Source: Petrosia ficiformis
Taxonomy: Eukaryota; Porifera; Demospongiae; Haplosclerida; Petrosiidae
Assembly: GCA_947044365.1 (NCBI GenBank)
Contig: OX345651.1
Location: 4,360,426 to 4,424,425, forward strand
Length of the DNA: 64,000 nt
Reading direction: 5' to 3'
The notes under the pieces were generated by a model that did not search any database, was not told the origin of the DNA, and was given only the letters and a program-made list of their open reading frames with translations. The position numbers were made by a program, and so were the translations under genes. Positions 36,357 through 50,300 of the stretch are shown here, piece by piece (the stretch's first letter is position 1; each line of letters starts with the position of its first letter).

Positions 36357-39300
36357 ATGGAGTTGGATAGAGCATGTGAGTGAAATAATAGTTAGCAGTT
36401 TTTATAATAGTTGTATACCTTTGTGTATGGAGTATGGAGTGTATATGTTGCCATAGGAACAGACACGTACACCTCATTGATGTCATGAGATGTGCATTGG
36501 TATAATGACGAAGAATAATTATTAATTATTGCAAGCTAAATTTCAACTGACTGTGTTACTATAGCAACAGAACAGTTGATGTAGAAATTCAGTTATTGAT
36601 AAATTTCAATATTAATGTTGAAATCTGTTTAGCATGTACTCTTAAAAAGAGTTTAACAAGTGTATATAGAGAAAAAAAACATCCCTATGATTGCTTTACT
36701 AATTTAAGTGAAGATAAAAGTATCCCTATGACTGCTTTGTGGTGTCCAGCATTCAGTAATCATGGCTGACTATCAAGCATCATAGTTATTATTTTGATTA
36801 TCTACTCTCCTGACCTTTCAAAGGACCTTTTAGAACTTTAGAAATATATGTCAGGCAGAATAGCTAGCTATTAGTTCCAGTTTCTACGTAAGCTACACAG
36901 CTTTCTTTCTGCTGGTGTGTAGAGCTTGATTGCGCGTTCTTTTACACGCCACGGCCATTAATTGACCAAGCCCCCCGGGAATGATGTAACTTCCTTAACT
37001 ACGTATGCAACGCATACTCGCGTAGGTGACACAAGAATATATATATATATATATAGTTCGAACCCGTGGGAAAGCAATCACAGGGATGGCCCTACGGGCC
37101 ATAAAAACTACAAACTATTTACAATATAAGTATGTAGTTTTGACTCCGCTTCATGATCGTTGCTATTCTGTGTACATATAGTTTATATGTGTACATGTAA
37201 ATATGAATTCTCAGAGTGAATTACTCCTAATGCTGTATTAAGGATATAGTTTAGTTGTAATTCAATGATGAATCTGTTTATCTTCTTCATACTCTACAGT
37301 TTTTTCCTATCCACCTTCAGTAAGCTCAGTCCACTCAACGGAAACTGAACAACAAGTAAAAAAATTAATAATGATTAATACATAATACATTCCTTAGCCA
37401 ATCATTATACATATTTATCCGAAATAGAGACACAAAATGTGCTTTGATGTGAATTTTAATCAACCATGTGACAAACTATATATATGTGTTTCAAAATGGT
37501 GTTTGAAAACGAACTGTTTTTTTTTTGATTACCCTTCTCTCCCTTTGTTAAATGTAATTACCAAATGATTATGTTATAAGGTATATAGGTGTATTGTGAG
37601 TAATGATATTCTACCTGGACTAAATGAGATAATGTTTGGTAATGCCCGACATAGATCCAGCTGTTTAGCTATATATATTAACACTAGATATATGTATCGT
37701 GAGGTTTATATTTCATATCCCAGCTGGTAGTATATATGTATAATTAATTGTTTACTTAATTAAATAATTAAATTTTTATTGCTTCATGCTATACCTGATA
37801 CAGATCTTATTAAAAAGCTGACCAATGTTGCTGTTCAATGGTTGCTGTTAATTCAGCCATTTTTATTTATTAGTCACATGACAATAGTATAGATAACTTG
37901 CTTATAAAGTAGTTATAGTTTAATTAATAACAGGCTTATTAAAAGGTTTTAGTTTTAGTTATATAACTAAAAGTGACCATTTTTCATTTTAGTTAATAGA
38001 CTTTTAGTTTAGTTATACATGTGTGGTTTAGATATAAAAGGTCATAATGCCTTACTAAAAAGGGTTTTAGTTATAGTTATGTCAAATAAAACAACACTAT
38101 CATAGGTTCATATAAGAAAGATTGAGTTTACAAATGGCCTAAAGAAGCATTCTTTGTTAGCCTGTATGTTACACATAATATAATTTAGTTAAGTCATGGA
38201 AATTTAGAGTGGATGTGCTACCCATCGTCATGGTAACAAAGGAAGATAGATTTCAAAGGAAATTATATGATGCATAGAATTACATGTATGCAGTGAAACC
38301 TGAGGACATGTACATGTATGTGTTGTTATGTACATGTACATGTATGTGTTGTTATGTACATGTATGTGTTGTTATGTACATGTACACGTATGTGTTGTTA
38401 TGTACAGTACACGTATGTGTTGTTATGTACATGTACACATATGTGTTTTTATGTACAGTACACGTATGTGTTGTTATGTACAGTACACGTATGTGTTGTT
38501 ATGTACATGTACACGTATGTGTTGTTATGTACATGTACACATATGTGTTGTTATGTACAGTACACGTATGTGTTGTTATGTACAGTACACGTATGTGTTG
38601 TTATGTACATGTACACGTATGTGTTGTTATGTACATGTACACGTATGTGTTGTTATGTACATGTACACATATGTGTTTTTATGTACAGTACACGTATGTG
38701 TTGTTATGTACATGTACATGTATGTGTTGTTATGTACATGTATGTGTTGTTATGTACATGTACACGTATGTGTTGTTATGTACAGTACACGTATGTGTTG
38801 TTATGTACATGTACACATATGTGTTTTTATGTACAGTACACGTATGTGTTGTTATGTACAGTACACGTATGTGTTGTTATGTACATGTACACGTATGTGT
38901 TGTTATGTACATGTACACATATGTGTTTTTATGTACAGTACACGTATGTGTTGTTATGTACAGTACACGTATGTGTTGTTATGTACATGTACACGTATGT
39001 GTTGTTATGTACATGTACACGTATGTGTTGTTATGTACATGTACACATATGTGTTTTTATGTACAGTACACGTATGTGTTGTTATGTACAGTACACGTAT
39101 GTGTTGTTATGTACATGTACACGTATGTGTTGTTATGTACATGTACATGTATGTGTTGTTATGTACATGTACACATATGTGTTGTTATGTACATGTACAC
39201 ATATGTGTTGTTATGTACATGTATGTGTACATGTATAATTGTATAATTATTATAGTTATATTAATTACAGGAAATTGAGATTCATTTAAGACAACTTTAC

Positions 39301-42300
39301 CAAAAACAACAAAGACTTTTAGCTAACTTACGGACAAACCCTTTTCAACAGTAAATATATCTATCTATCTATCTATCTATCTATCTGTCTGTCCATTTAT
39401 TTATTCCCACATTCTTCCATCCATTCATCCATTCATCATTTATCCATTTATCCATCCATTCATCCATTTATCCATCCATCTATTCATCCATTCATCCATG
39501 CATTCATCCATTCATCCATTTATCCATGCATTCATCCATATATTCATCCATTCATCCATTTATCCATCCATTCATCCATTTATCCATCCATCTATTCATC
39601 CATTCATCCATTTATCCATCCATCCATCCATTTATCCATCCATCCATCTATTCATCCATTCATCCATCAATTTATCTTCCAACTCATGCAATAATCCTTC
39701 ACCTGTTTGTCTACTTTGTCTCATTTTTGTGTCTTTGGATTGTTTAAATGTGGTTTTTGTGGTCAAAAGATTTTCTTTGAATAATTATTGTTGTTCCTAC
39801 CCACTTCTGGCTATAATATATACAAGACCTCATTGTATTAACCTCATTCCTATTTTTCAGGAATGAGATTGAGTCTCAGTTACAAGCTGTTAATCGGGAT
39901 ATACAGTATTATCGACAACAACAGTCATCTTATTCTCAGTACCCGGGATCTGGACCCATAACGCCAACCACCATGGAAAACCCTAGCTTCCCTAATCCAA
40001 ATGGTGAGTTAGCTAATTTAGTGGCAGGTAATCTGTCTACGTGTATGTATGTATGTCTGTCTGTATATAGATATAGCAAATGTAAAAATTAATCATCACA
40101 AATCTAAAAAAAAAAAAAATGCCGTGACCAGGATTTGAACCTGGGTTATTGCGGCCACAACGCAATGTCCTAACCACTAGACGATCACGGCTTGTTGTAG
40201 TAGGTTGTTGGTAAAATAATTGATACTGCCGCCTTATTGTACATCAGTACTTATATCTGTCTATGTATGTATGTACATCTATGTATATATATATATGTGT
40301 GTATATATGTATCTATGTATATACATGTATGTATGTATGTACATGTACGTGTATGTACATGTATATATGTGTGTTACATGTATATGTATATATATATATA
40401 TATGTATGTACAGTGTATGTACATGTATGTATGTTTGTATGTACATATGTATGTATGTATGTATATATGTACATGTACATGTATGTATGTATGTATGTAT
40501 ATATTTATGTATGTATTAACAGTACATACTGTGTATATGCTTATAGAAAGTATTTTTTTCAGGTTATAATAAAATGAGTCATTTCATGTCACCTGTTGAC
40601 TCAGCCATTGGAAGTGGAGTAACTACTGAAGCTCATTCTGTTGTTGGTGATATGGAAGATTTAGACCAACTTCCTGAAGACATACCACCACCAAATGCCA
40701 CTGTTTTACCTCCACAAGGACCTCCTCCTGTTCCTCATCCTAATACTCAAATGACACATCTTCCTTCTTCATATTCTTCATATCAGAATTACCAGGATCA
40801 ACAGAACTTGAGTAAGATTAGCTTAGTATAGAATATGAATAATTTAGTGGCAGCTAGTTAATTGTTTACTGCAAACAAATGCTTTGTGTTGGTACATGTA
40901 TGTGTGTCTGTGTCTGTCTATGTCTATGTACATGTATATGCCTGTATGTGCCTATGTCTGTCTATGTCTGTATACATGTATGTGTCTATGTCTGTATATG
41001 TGTCTATTTCTGTATATGTGTCTGTGTATGTGTACGTGTCTGTGTCTGTGTGTATGTCTGTGTATGTGTCTATGTCTGTGTATGTGTCTGTGTCTGTGTA
41101 TGTGTCTGTGTCTGTGTCTGTGTATGTCTGTGTATGTACCTATGTCTGTGTCTGTCTGTATGTGTCTGTATCTGTGTATGTGTAAGCAGAAAGACTTGTA
41201 TAGTAACAGAGAGTTATATTTGCACACAGTAATGAGGTGGAAGAGAGGGGGTTATAGTTCATAGTTAAAATTACTTTTCATGATGTTGTGGTGTAATAAT
41301 CAATTAATTTGTCTGTAGTAACACTAATTAGTACATGTACCATACATTGAGGTCACCATATTGTAATAGTAAATATGTTGTTTCTCGGAAGTGATTGTAT
41401 ATACTATAGCAATATCCTTTTATATGTGATGTACATGTATTACTATTGCTATTTAAAGGTTGCTCATATTCATCTTCTTCTCAGAAAAAAGTTCATTTTC
41501 ATATAATTATTCCAACCACCCACCCACCCATCCATCCATCCATCCATCCATCCATCCAACCACCCATCCATCCAAGCATCCATCCATCCATCCATCCATC
41601 CATAAACCCACCCACCCATCCATCCATCCATTTATCTATCCATCCATCCAACCATCTATCCATCCATCCATCCATCTATCCATTCATCCATCCATCCATT
41701 TAGTTTTAATGTCCAACAATCTTTTCGCCTTTACCATTTTCGCATACATATAATTATCCTTCCTGTTCATTTTTGTGTATGTTAAATTTCAATTCAGTAC
41801 TTCATTATTGAGCTGAAGTATAATCATGTATTAACCTTATGATATTAAACTATACACTATAGTACATATAAGTTATTGAGTTACAGTATAATCATGTATT
41901 AACCTTATAACACTAAACTATACACTATATTACATATGAAGTCATCACATCCTAATTTGAGGTCATTGTGAGTATGAACAAACTTTATTTCCTGTCATGC
42001 ATGAGCAGTGCTGATGGTAATAACGAAACCACTAATTGTTTCATTAATAGTTTCACTATCTTATCAACATATCACCACTGCTCTCTAAAAACATGGTCAA
42101 GTCAGACTGACTGACTACATATGGAAGACCAGAGTCTTTCAAATTAGTAGTGGAACTGGACCAATTGGCTCAAGAATGGTTAATGTGTGCACCATTGTCA
42201 ATACATCTTGAGACAATTAACAAAGAGTTAATGACAATATAATCATAATTCACTTGGCCATCTGGCCCAAAGAGAGGAGAGAACTGTACAGTCCCAAGTG

Positions 42301-45300
42301 GTCAAGTCAGACTGACCAATAGTGTAACCAAACTCCTCTTTATACACATGATGTGCTATCGGTATTAGATTAGACTCATGATATAATCCCTTGCTTACTG
42401 TCTTAGTTTATATACATGTACGGACAATCTGTTATAAGATTAGGAATCATTTATTTGTGTGAGGATGTTGAATTGTTGAAGGTCATGGGGTCAGAATAAC
42501 ATGTTTTGTTTATATAGAAATTGAGTATTCATATTAATAAATGCCCTCTTGGGCTTTGCTGGTATATCTATATCTCAAGTCATGAATACCATTCTCTCAC
42601 ACACACACAATCTCTCTGTCTGTTTCTCCTTCACCTCTTCCTCACCCCCTCTCTCCCTCACAGCAAATGAACAGATTATGCATACCAGTGGGTAAGTCAT
42701 ACAAGCATATCATATCTCTTGTTTTAGTCTATAATCACATGATAGTCACATGATCACTATAGTCACCAGACAACCTTTTGAACTGGCCCTCCTTTCTATA
42801 GCATTAATATTTTATTGATAATTATCCTCATGTTTAGATAATGGCAATTGGTTTTGTTGCTTAGCAACCAGAATTAGACAATAATAATCTCGATACTAAA
42901 TCAGGTATTTAATTAGTGAATACCAAGTCATTTATATAGTAATGATTGTTTTTGTCTTACTAGTCACAACCAAATAGTTGTAAAATGGATTCTTTTCATG
43001 ATAATTAGTTTACTGTGGGTAGGAATAAAATTTTATACCATTGATTTGATATGGGATACTATACATGTACGTCATGTGACTTATTTCCAGCTCCAGTGTG
43101 TTTATCACATGACTAGGAATTAAGGCCAATGGGGAGGTACTGGGTTTGAATTTCTGCCTTAGATATATATATATATATTTACTAATTCATTGATATGTGT
43201 ATGTACTCTCCCTCCCTTTGTGTGTGTATGTCTCTGTCTCTGTACTGTATCATTATAGTTATATACATGTAATTCAGTTCTGTTCATGTTATCATTACAG
43301 TGATCGAGTGCGTATGACAGTGTTTCCTGATGATGGAGAGGAGGTTCCAAGTACCCAGATATTACAAGATAGACAGACTAATTTACAGAAAATGGCTCAA
43401 TCATCTCAAGTTTTACGTGCAGCTGTGCAAAACCTGGTCAATTATCAGGTAAGACTGTAATTAAGTAAACTAGTGGTATACATTGTATGTACATGTACAG
43501 TGTATGTGTATTTATGTACATGTGTGTATGTACATGTATGTACATGTGTGTATGTACATGTATGTACATGTATGTACATGTATGTGTATGTATGTACATG
43601 TACATGTGTGTATATATGTACATGTGTGTATGTGTATGTACATGTATGTGTACATGTATGTATGTACATATATGTATATATGTGTACATGTATGTATATA
43701 CATGTATGTACATGTGTGTATATATGTACATGTGTGTATGTACATGTACATGTATGTACATTGTGTAAATGTACATGTACATGTAGTTGTGTTAATACAT
43801 GTACATGTACATGTATGTATGTACATGTACATGTATGTACATTGTGTACATGTACATGTACATGTAGTTGTGTTAATACATGTACATGTACATGTGTGTA
43901 TGTACATGTACATGTATGTACATTGTGTACATGTACATGTACATGTAGTTGTGTTAATACATGTACATGTATATGTGTGTGTATGAATGTATATTTCCTT
44001 GTACTAGTAGGTGTGTATACATGCACTTGTGTGTGTGTTTACAGTGTGTGTATGTGTGTTTCTATGTCTTTGTGGGTGTTTGGGGGTGTATGTCTGTATA
44101 TGCTACATGTACTATCTTTACATACAGAGTAATACTGAACTGACAGCAAAAGCTCTTCCTGAAATTATAACCCTCTTGTCTCATCAAGACCAATCTGTTA
44201 TTGCAGAAGCAGCTAAACTTATTCATGAACTCAGCAAGAAAGAACCTAGTTTACAAGCCATCATTGCAAATCCAAACGCTGTTAGAGCGATTATACAAAC
44301 ACTAGCTAATATAAATAATCCCGAAATTCAGAAACCAATGTCTGGAGCTGTCCATAATCTATCTAGTAATAGGTAATAACATTATGTATATAGTATGTAC
44401 ATACTGCATATTATTGTATGTGTGTATGTGTGTAGTGTGTATTCATCCATCTATCTATCCACTCATCCATCCACTAATCCATCCACTCATCCATCCACTA
44501 ATCCATCCACTAATCCATCCATCCATCCATCTATCCATCCACTCGTTCATACATCCATCCACTCATACATCCACCCATCTATCTATCGACGCAAATCATC
44601 CATCCATTCATCTACTCAACTATCTATCCATCTATTTATCAATATTCCATCTACCTCCCATTGATTCATCTTTCAATCCTCCCTCTCTCTATCCTAGTCA
44701 AGGTCTAATGATGATATACAATTGTACTGGAATTCCATATCTAGTTCGATTATTAACATCACAAGTTGATGCTGTTCTGTTTTATGCTGTAACAACAATT
44801 CATAACATGCTATTGCATTATGAACCTGCTAAGATGGACGTAAGACTGGCAGGTAATTGATATACAGTGTGTTTAGTTTAGTGTACTACAAAATTGTGTA
44901 TGTAATATAATCCAAGGTGTGGAAATAGCCATAGTCCGATAAATCTAACGAATGTCCGGTAAATTGATACTGAGCTGTATACAAAGTATATGGGGAGCAG
45001 GACAAGAGTAGTGAAAATAGGTCAAAATGTCCAGCAATTGGCTCACTAGTCCACACCCTGTGTATATTAGATAATTGACTATAGATGAGGACTCAGTAAC
45101 TCGGGAAATAATATCAATGGATAATATTTTATAGAGAAGTTATTGTTAGGAAGAGGAAAGAATCAATCATGTGAAGCACCCTGCCCCGGGGTTGGGGTGT
45201 GAATTTATAAATTTAGGCCCTTTGAGATTGGTTCTGGTGGCTTTTGGGGCCCCAAAAGGCTCGTAGCTGAAGTGTTGTTACATGTTGAAATACATTTGAC

Positions 45301-45945
45301 CTGAAATCTAGGATAGGGGACTCAAGTTAGGTGAAGGATATCCCCCTTCTCTCCTGCTGTATGAAACCTCCGTTATATAAATTAGTGGAATTCCTGTTCT
45401 ATATGGAGAGCTCCTATGTCTATAGGTGTGGTATATTAAACATGTATACAGCATGAACCCATATATATGATATACCTGTTTTAGAATACTACTAAACACA
45501 AAGAGGTATTCTATTACATATCAATTGACATAGTTTGGATTGTTGACATTAGACATATGTGCTTGTTAAATATATTGGATTAGTATGATACTCACTCATA
45601 ATAATCATATACATGTACATGTGTATTTGTAACCCCAACCATACAATATGTGTGGTCTTGTTTACTATTTTATGGATTGACCTTATAAGTATTTGCATGT
45701 ACTTGTGTATGTATGTATGTATGTATGTATGTATGTATGTATGTATGTATGTATGTATGTATGTATGTATGTATGTATGTATGTATGTATGTATGTATGT
45801 ATATATGTATGGTTGTATGTATGTATGTATGTATGTATATATGTATGTATGTATGTATGTATGCATGTATGTATGTATATGTATATATATATGTATGGTT
45901 GTAGGTATGTATGTATGTATGTATGTACGTACTTATGTATGTATG

Positions 45946-45979
<34 letters not shown>

Positions 45980-47135
45980 TGTGTATGTGTATGTATGTAT
46001 GTGTGCGTCTATGTGTCTGTCTGTCTATGTCTATGTCTGTGTGTCTCTGTGTGTCTGTGTCAATGTGTGTACACTGCATATGTGTGTGCATGTGTGTGTG
46101 TATTGTGCATGTTTAATAAGTACAATATTTTCAGGTGGCTTAGAGAAAATGGTCGCTCTTCTTGTTAAAGACAATGTCAAGTTTTTAGCCATTACTACAG
46201 ACTGTTTACACATACTAGCATATGGACATCAGGATAGTAAGGTTAGTAATACATTACTATCATATTGTAATACACTATACACTAAAACCTATTTAATAGG
46301 TAGTGAGACTATCTCTAACACATTATACATGTACATGTGACAGTTATAAGATTATTCTCATGATTTCAACCACTTTCCAGACAATATCCTGCATTGGCTG
46401 TTTTTACAACAATCCTAATATCATTACTATTAATTGAATTAGTATAATTACTCCATGTTGCTATATCAATTAGGTATTGTACATTGACATGATAATATTG
46501 GCATGTTTGTTTAGTTAATTATATTTTAATGTGATTCCTGTTTATGCTAGCTGTTGGTAATGCTTAATAAATAACACAATTTTGTTAGTACATGTACATG
46601 TGTATACATGTACTTACAAGTCATATAAATATGACCTCTCAACTTCCTCTTCCTTTCGTCCTACACCTTCTCCTCTTTCTCCTCTTTCTCTCCTCCTGTT
46701 CCTCCTCCTCTTTCTTCTCTTCTTCCTCCTCCTCCTGCTCCACTTCCTCCTCCTCCTCCTCCTCCTCCACTTCCTCCTCTTCCTCCTCCACTTCCTCCTC
46801 CTCCTCCTCTTCCTACCCCTCCTCCTCTCTATTAGCTCATTATACTAGCTAGTGGTGGTCCAGCATTACTCGTAAGAATCATGCGTATATATACTTACGA
46901 GAAGCTGTTATGGACTGTTAGTAGACTCTTGAAGGCTCTTTCAGTTTGCCCCAGTAATAAACCAGAGATTGTTCAAGCTGGTGGCATGCAGATATTATCC
47001 ATGCATTTGGGACACAGGTCAGGAAGACTTATTCAAACTCTACTCTTTACTCTACGAAACCTTTCTGATGCTGCAACTAAACAGGTTAGATAAACTGTAT
47101 GTGTATGTATGTATGTATGTATGTGTGTGTGTGTG

Positions 47136-47196
<61 letters not shown>

Positions 47197-47267
47197 ATGT
47201 ATGTATGTATGTATGTACGTATGTATGTATGTATATATGTATGTATGTATATATGTATGTATGTATG

Positions 47268-47301
<34 letters not shown>

Positions 47302-47331
47302 TGTATGTATGTATGTATGTATGTATGTATG

Positions 47332-47365
<34 letters not shown>

Positions 47366-50300
47366 TGTATGTATGTATGTATGTATGTACGTATGTATGT
47401 ATGTATATATGTATGTATGTATATATGTATGTATGTATGTATATATGTACATTGTATATATGTACATGTATTTATGTATATATGTAATTCATATTTTTTT
47501 TACTTGCTTCATCACACACAGGATAATCTTGATGAACTTCTTCGTCAGTTAATTGTGTTAGTCTCATCACCTGATAATAATATTGCAACATGTTCAGCTG
47601 GTGTTCTATCAAATCTTACCTGTAATAATGCCAAGAATAAGGTATGAGAATGAGTCCATCAATCAGGAATGAGTCTAAATATGCACTGCCACATGTACCA
47701 CTCAAATCTTACCTGTAATAATAAATGTATCAAGAATAAGGTATGAGAATGGGTCCATCAATCAGAAATGAGTCTAAATATGCACTGCCAAATGTTCAGC
47801 TGGTGTTCCATCAAATCTTACCTGTAATAATACATGTACATGTATCAAGAATAAGGTATGAGAATGAGTCCATCAATCAACATAGTACAGGAATGAATCT
47901 ATAAGTTTATGGGATTGTGTGTATAACAGAATGAGAATGAGTCTGAGAGTTTGAGACTGAATCTGATTACTAAATTCTAATAGATGAAACATATTCTCTT
48001 GTATTGTAGACTATTGTCTGTCAGTTGCATGGAGTAGAAGCTTTCCTTAAGGCTATTAATAATTCTGGTGACAAAGAAGAAATGGTAGAGAGATGTGTGT
48101 GTTCTTTACGTCATATTACTAGTCGTCATCCTGGAGCTGAGATGGCTCAAAATGCTGTCAGAGAGATGAATGGTATACCTATGTTAATGAATCTGTTACA
48201 ACCACAGACTAGATGGCCGATGATCAAAGTATGTATGTATGTATGTATGTACATGCATGTACATGTATGTATGTATGTATGTATGTATGTATGTGTGTGT
48301 GTGTACATGCATGTATGTATGTACATATGTATGTATGTATGTATGTATGTACATGCATGCAGTGGTGTGGAAACAGCCAGTCATGCAGGACATTGTCCGA
48401 TAAATTTAGTGAATGTCCGGTAAATTGAAACTGAATTGTATACAAAGTATATGGGGAGCATGACATTTCTGGTGAAAATAGGTCAAAATGTCCGGTAGTT
48501 GTCTCAATGTTTCCACACCTCTGCATGCATGTATGTATGTATGTATGTATGTATGTATGTACATGTATGTATTCATGTACATGTATGTATGTATGTATGT
48601 ATGTATATATGTATGTATGTACATGTATGTATGTATGTATGTATGTATATATGTATGTATGTACATGTATGTATGTATGTATGTATGTATGTATGTATGT
48701 ATGTATGTACATGTATGTATGTATGTATGTATGTAATGTATGTATGTATGTATGTATGTATGTATGTATGTATGTACATGTATGTATGTATGTATGTATG
48801 TACATGTATGTATGTATGTATGTATGTATGTACATGTATGTATGTATGTATGTATGTATGTATGTATGTATGTACATGTATGTATGTATGTATGTGTGTA
48901 CGTATGTACATCTAATTCAGACATGGAGTCAATTACCATGCAATGTAATATATTACTATTACTAATATCTCCTAAGTTAGTGTACTACATGTATTACTAT
49001 TACCTTAAAAATCAATATATTACAATTACTGTTACTAATACCTCCAAAGTTAGTGTAATATACTATTACTAATATCTCCAAAGTTAGTGTAATATACTAT
49101 TACATATGTTATTACTTAGGCATTGATTGGTCTGTTTCGTAATCTTGCTTTAAGTCATGAGAATCACACAATCCTAAGAGATTTGGGATGTATACCTAAA
49201 TTATGGCAGTTGCTAAACAGAGCATCTCAAGAGTCACAAAGACGAGGCCAACAGCCAGGAATACCTTTGGGAATAGTGGTGAGTGTGTAATTTAGGAAAA
49301 TAGAAGATACTGTGTATACATACAGGGAGGCTTACTTACAAAATAGTTTTCATCAAATGCTTACCTTCAGTTGCTCGCTCTCCTGCCATTTTATTATGGA
49401 AATATGTTATCTAGGAAGAGTAATCTTCTTAGATCGCGAATTTCTTTGGCTTCCTGTTCAAAATACCATAAGCCTGGTTCTCAATCTGAAATACCATAAG
49501 CCTGGTTCCAAATCTGAAGTACCATAAGCCTGGTTCCCAATCTGAAGTACCATAAGCCTGGTTCCCAATCTGAAGTACCATAAGCTTGGTTTCTAATCTG
49601 AAGTACTATAAGCCTGGTTCCCAATTTGAAGTACCATAAGCTTGGTTTCCAATCTGAAGTACTATAAGCCTGGTTCCCAATCTGAAGTGTTTACAATCTG
49701 AAGTACCATAAGCCTGGTTCCCAATCTGAAGTGCTGTAAACCTGGTTTACAATCTGAAGTACTATAAGGCTGGTTCCCAATCTGTTGTCATGTCATGTAT
49801 GCTAATAGAATATCTTACCTGTATGCAGGATAGTGTATCAATGAGTGAAGTTGTAGATTGCAGTACAGCTGCACTTCACCTTTTGGCTCGTGATCAGTAC
49901 AACAGACTTATAATGAGACAGCTTAATGTTATTCCAACATTTGTCCAGGTATGGTCCTCTCAAATTACTCGTCCATCCATCCATTCATCCATCAATCCAT
50001 CCATTCATCCATCCATCCATTCATCCATCCATCCATCTATCAATCAATGCATCTATCAATCCATCCATTCATCCATCAATCCATCTATCCATCCATCCAT
50101 CTATCCATTCATCCATTCATTCATCTATCCATCCATTCATCCATCAATCCATCCATTCATCCATCTATCCATGAATGCATCCATCACCATCCATTCATCC
50201 ATCAATCCATCAATCCTTCTGTTTATTAATTATTCATCCACTCATCCATCAATGCATACATCCATCCACCCATTCATCCATTCATCCACCCATTCATCCA

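Noticed and set aside
38284..39278. Three overlapping frames of 306-320 residues
   Set aside because: All three forward frames are open because the 26-bp unit lacks stops. The stretch is intronic in beta-catenin, with good splice sites on both sides.
41459..41490. Possible extra beta-catenin exon (Ser-rich) with an AG acceptor and GT donor
   Set aside because: Including it breaks the phase with the next exon, whereas joining 40811 directly to 42664 keeps phase and gives continuous protein.
43473..44132. Frames of 93-219 residues on both strands
   Set aside because: TACATG/TGTATG repeat DNA inside beta-catenin intron 7.
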